A DNA stretch of 62,000 nt from Cristatella mucedo (lineage: Eukaryota > Bryozoa > Phylactolaemata > Cristatellidae), in assembly GCA_009760855.2 (NCBI GenBank), contig WPIO01000045.1, forward strand, positions 2,187,501 through 2,249,500, given 5' to 3'. The notes beneath the pieces are model-generated. The model was not told where the DNA came from and made no database searches. It worked only from the letters and a program-made list of their open reading frames with translations. Below are positions 59,569 to 62,000 of the stretch, one piece after another. Position 1 is the first letter of the stretch, and the number at the start of each line of letters is the position of its first letter. Made by a program: the position numbers and the translations under genes.

Positions 59569-61400
59569 AAGATGCCTGCCCGAGCTATTGATCGTGTGCT
59601 GGCCTCTGCCGTAAGCAGATTTTGATCATTATTGATGCTTGATGATTCATTATTCTACCTAATGGCTCGTAGCTGTGCTGCTGCTGCTGTACTTCCATTG
59701 TCATTAGCCGAGCTTAAGCATCGCTGGCCAAAGCTGGGTTGTTACTAGAATTGGCATAATCACCTGTTCAATGACCGTGCCTGTATATGCAACTTTGTCC
59801 GATATTTACGTCCCACACTGCGTGGGCCTTCTGCCACCCACCTTGTGCCATAAGGCTGTCAAGTAATTAGTGCTAGTAGTGCTAGTGCTTCTGCTCATAT
59901 TTGCTGTAGCCGAACTCCATCCGACTGTGGCATGTACAGCAGTCCACCCAATTGATACACGAATGGCTTTTTAATGCAAATGCAATCAAGAAAGTCAGGT
60001 GAGCTCACCATGGTCCTTCCTGCTGCTGCTTCTGCTACTGCTAGTGCTGCCCATCGCCTGAATGCCCTGCATTGGCATGGTTCTGAGGGTGTGTATGCTT
60101 CTGAGGCCTACTTGCTGCATATTCGAGAGCTCCGTTGACGAGCCATTCGGCTGCAGTCTAATGCTGCGCATAGAGCTGTGTGCTTAGAGTTGGGGCATCT
60201 CGACTGGCACTGCTGGTTTGACCCGGTGCCATCTACGTGGCCGTAACAAAAGCATGCACGACAAAAGCGCTCTATGCTAGCAACCCCGAAAAATGCCTGC
60301 ATGAGCAAAGTGCGCAACAATAAATTATCTTTTAAATGTATGATTTAATTGATTCAACTGGCGTTCTCTCTTCCAAATCAATTACTATTATACCGAGAAG
60401 AAACAAATACTGTATTGTACGGCTGGCGTAGAAGTAACAATAGTAGGTTCAGTTTTGTCACACTTTAATGATGCAATTGCAATTATGCAACAACAACAAT
60501 AATAATAACTCTAATATAATTAAATTAAGATTAACTTTCTTTAGTGGTTGGCCAAATCGCGATTAAAGTTGGCAAATCAAGCACAAAATGAACTAATGAA
60601 ATCTATGCATGAATAGTTAACTCTTTTTTTACCATGCGCTGCATACAAATTAAATTTGATTATTTTTGCATGACCTGCTAAGATTCAGAGGTTTCATGCA
60701 GGATCGAGACATCCAGAAGCATCCAAGTCGAAATATGTTTGCCTTAGTCGACGCAAGGGGTCGTTGATACCAACATATGGAACAATTCTAGTGGGATATT
60801 ACCTTTGAGGAATTGCATCCAAGCTGAGCATCTAATTAAAAGGTAGTGTACAATTATTAGGCTATCTTAACTCTTTCTATATAACTATACAATCTGGTGC
60901 AAATTATAATGCAATTGAGTAATAGCAATATTTATTTTGCCTAATAAAAATACTGCTATGAATAGCTATTTCTCTAAAGAAAAAAATTGTGGGCCTTTTT
61001 GCCGGCATGCTTTTGTTCCTCTTTCTTATATCGGGTTATCCATCCAACGTGATGTCTCGACAGCCCGTCGTTGTCTGTTGCCAGTAAAAATAGCCATAAG
61101 AGAGGGGCCGTTTCCTCTCCTCGTTTGGGTCACTTCCTCATTATCTTTGAAGTGACTTCCGGCAGCCGGCAGGTAGGCACAGAAAAGCGAACGGTTCTTG
61201 CACTGCAGCTCCTGTGCTGTCACCTAGTTGCAGTATTTTTTATTTAATCACGTGTGCATTTTCTGGGCATGTGAGTTTCTGGCAAAGAGCCCCTTGTAGG
61301 CAACACGGTTCAGGTAAAGGCACTCCATGCTGCAAACGCTTCTGTAGTGCCTCTCTCCACCTGTCTCACTCTCCCTCTATCTCGCTCTCTTCCTTTCTCC
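59569..61400 (+). other. ASK intron 11, middle part; nothing recognised
   Basis: AT-rich from 60300 to 60960, with no family match. No further ASK exon could be recognised by homology. Confidence 0.35.
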
Positions 61401-61645
<245 letters not shown>

Positions 61646-61866
61646 CTGTCTGTCTCTCGCTTAGTCTGTCTGCATCTCTGCATGCACCGGCTCATCTCCT
61701 GCTGCTGGGTATTTGCTTGCATGATATCTTCTGCTTTAGCAATATTTTCTTGGCGCAGCAGTAATTTCTTGTTGCCTTACACCAGTTTTGTCGTTCTTAC
61801 TTTCTTTCCTGTGTTATTGGTTTGGCTGCGTTCATATCCGGTTTACGATTCCGAACTTTAATGCAG

Positions 61867-61896
61867 TCGTGGCTCGTGGACGTGATCCTTTATGTG
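61867..61896 (+). other. Candidate 30-nt exon (very uncertain)
   Basis: ACTTTAATGCAG precedes a 30-base open segment (10 codons, SWLVDVILYV in phase 0), followed by a perfect donor GTGAGT. Phase would fit after exon 11 (phase 0) and it lies at the right side of a long intron. The peptide has no convincing match to the next ASK segment, so this may be chance. Confidence 0.15.
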
Positions 61897-62000
61897 GTGA
61901 GTAGATCAGTATGCAGTGGTAGACAGTTTTTAGAAAGTTCCGAATCGTTCCGTCGTTGGAAGCCATCCACTTGCTATACTCTTGGTCTATATGGAACGGT

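Overview
This window is animal nuclear DNA, most likely from an invertebrate. It contains spliced introns (GT-AG, with one GC-AG), a MAP3K5/ASK-type kinase gene, two non-LTR retrotransposon families, tRNA-derived SINEs, a hAT transposon relic and abundant microsatellites. I cannot name the phylum from the sequence.

The one host gene I can support lies at about 39.85 kb to beyond the right edge, on the + strand. It is an ASK-family MAP kinase kinase kinase (MAP3K5/6/15 type). Eleven coding exons (39852-57344) join in phase at every junction to give the first 509 codons. They cover the N-terminal DRHyd-like domain, the TPR-like TRAF-binding regulatory region and the start of the ASK PH-like domain. 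The kinase domain must lie downstream of the window. Exon 9 uses a GC donor.

1-39 kb is a graveyard of mobile elements. LINE-A is an L2/CR1-like element that ends in TTA repeats; at least 14 copies are present, mostly 5'-truncated. LINE-B is a related but distinct element that ends in TTACA-type repeats. SINE-1 has a tRNA-like head and shares its 3' tail with LINE-A, so it is probably mobilised by LINE-A. SINE-2 is a second tRNA-headed family with a different tail. Nested insertions are clear: LINE-A lies inside a hAT transposase (about 1.5-5.0 kb), LINE-A inside LINE-B (7.0-9.1 kb, with a 5-bp target duplication), and SINE-2 inside LINE-B (26.2-27.8 kb).

Three GC/CpG-rich blocks (about 12.1-13.6, 16.35-17.5 and 19.9-21.1 kb) look like promoters. 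They carry YY1-like motifs, and the third has a strong splice donor that could end a noncoding first exon. A pure (CGG)50 tract lies at 18738-18887, and a perfect 330-bp inverted repeat lies at 27949-28278 / 28754-29083. Within the ASK gene, intron 4 holds a polypurine satellite of about 1.55 kb and other introns hold LINE and SINE fragments. The long open frames over GA, GGC and CT repeats are not genes. I found no prokaryotic, CRISPR or viral gene system.
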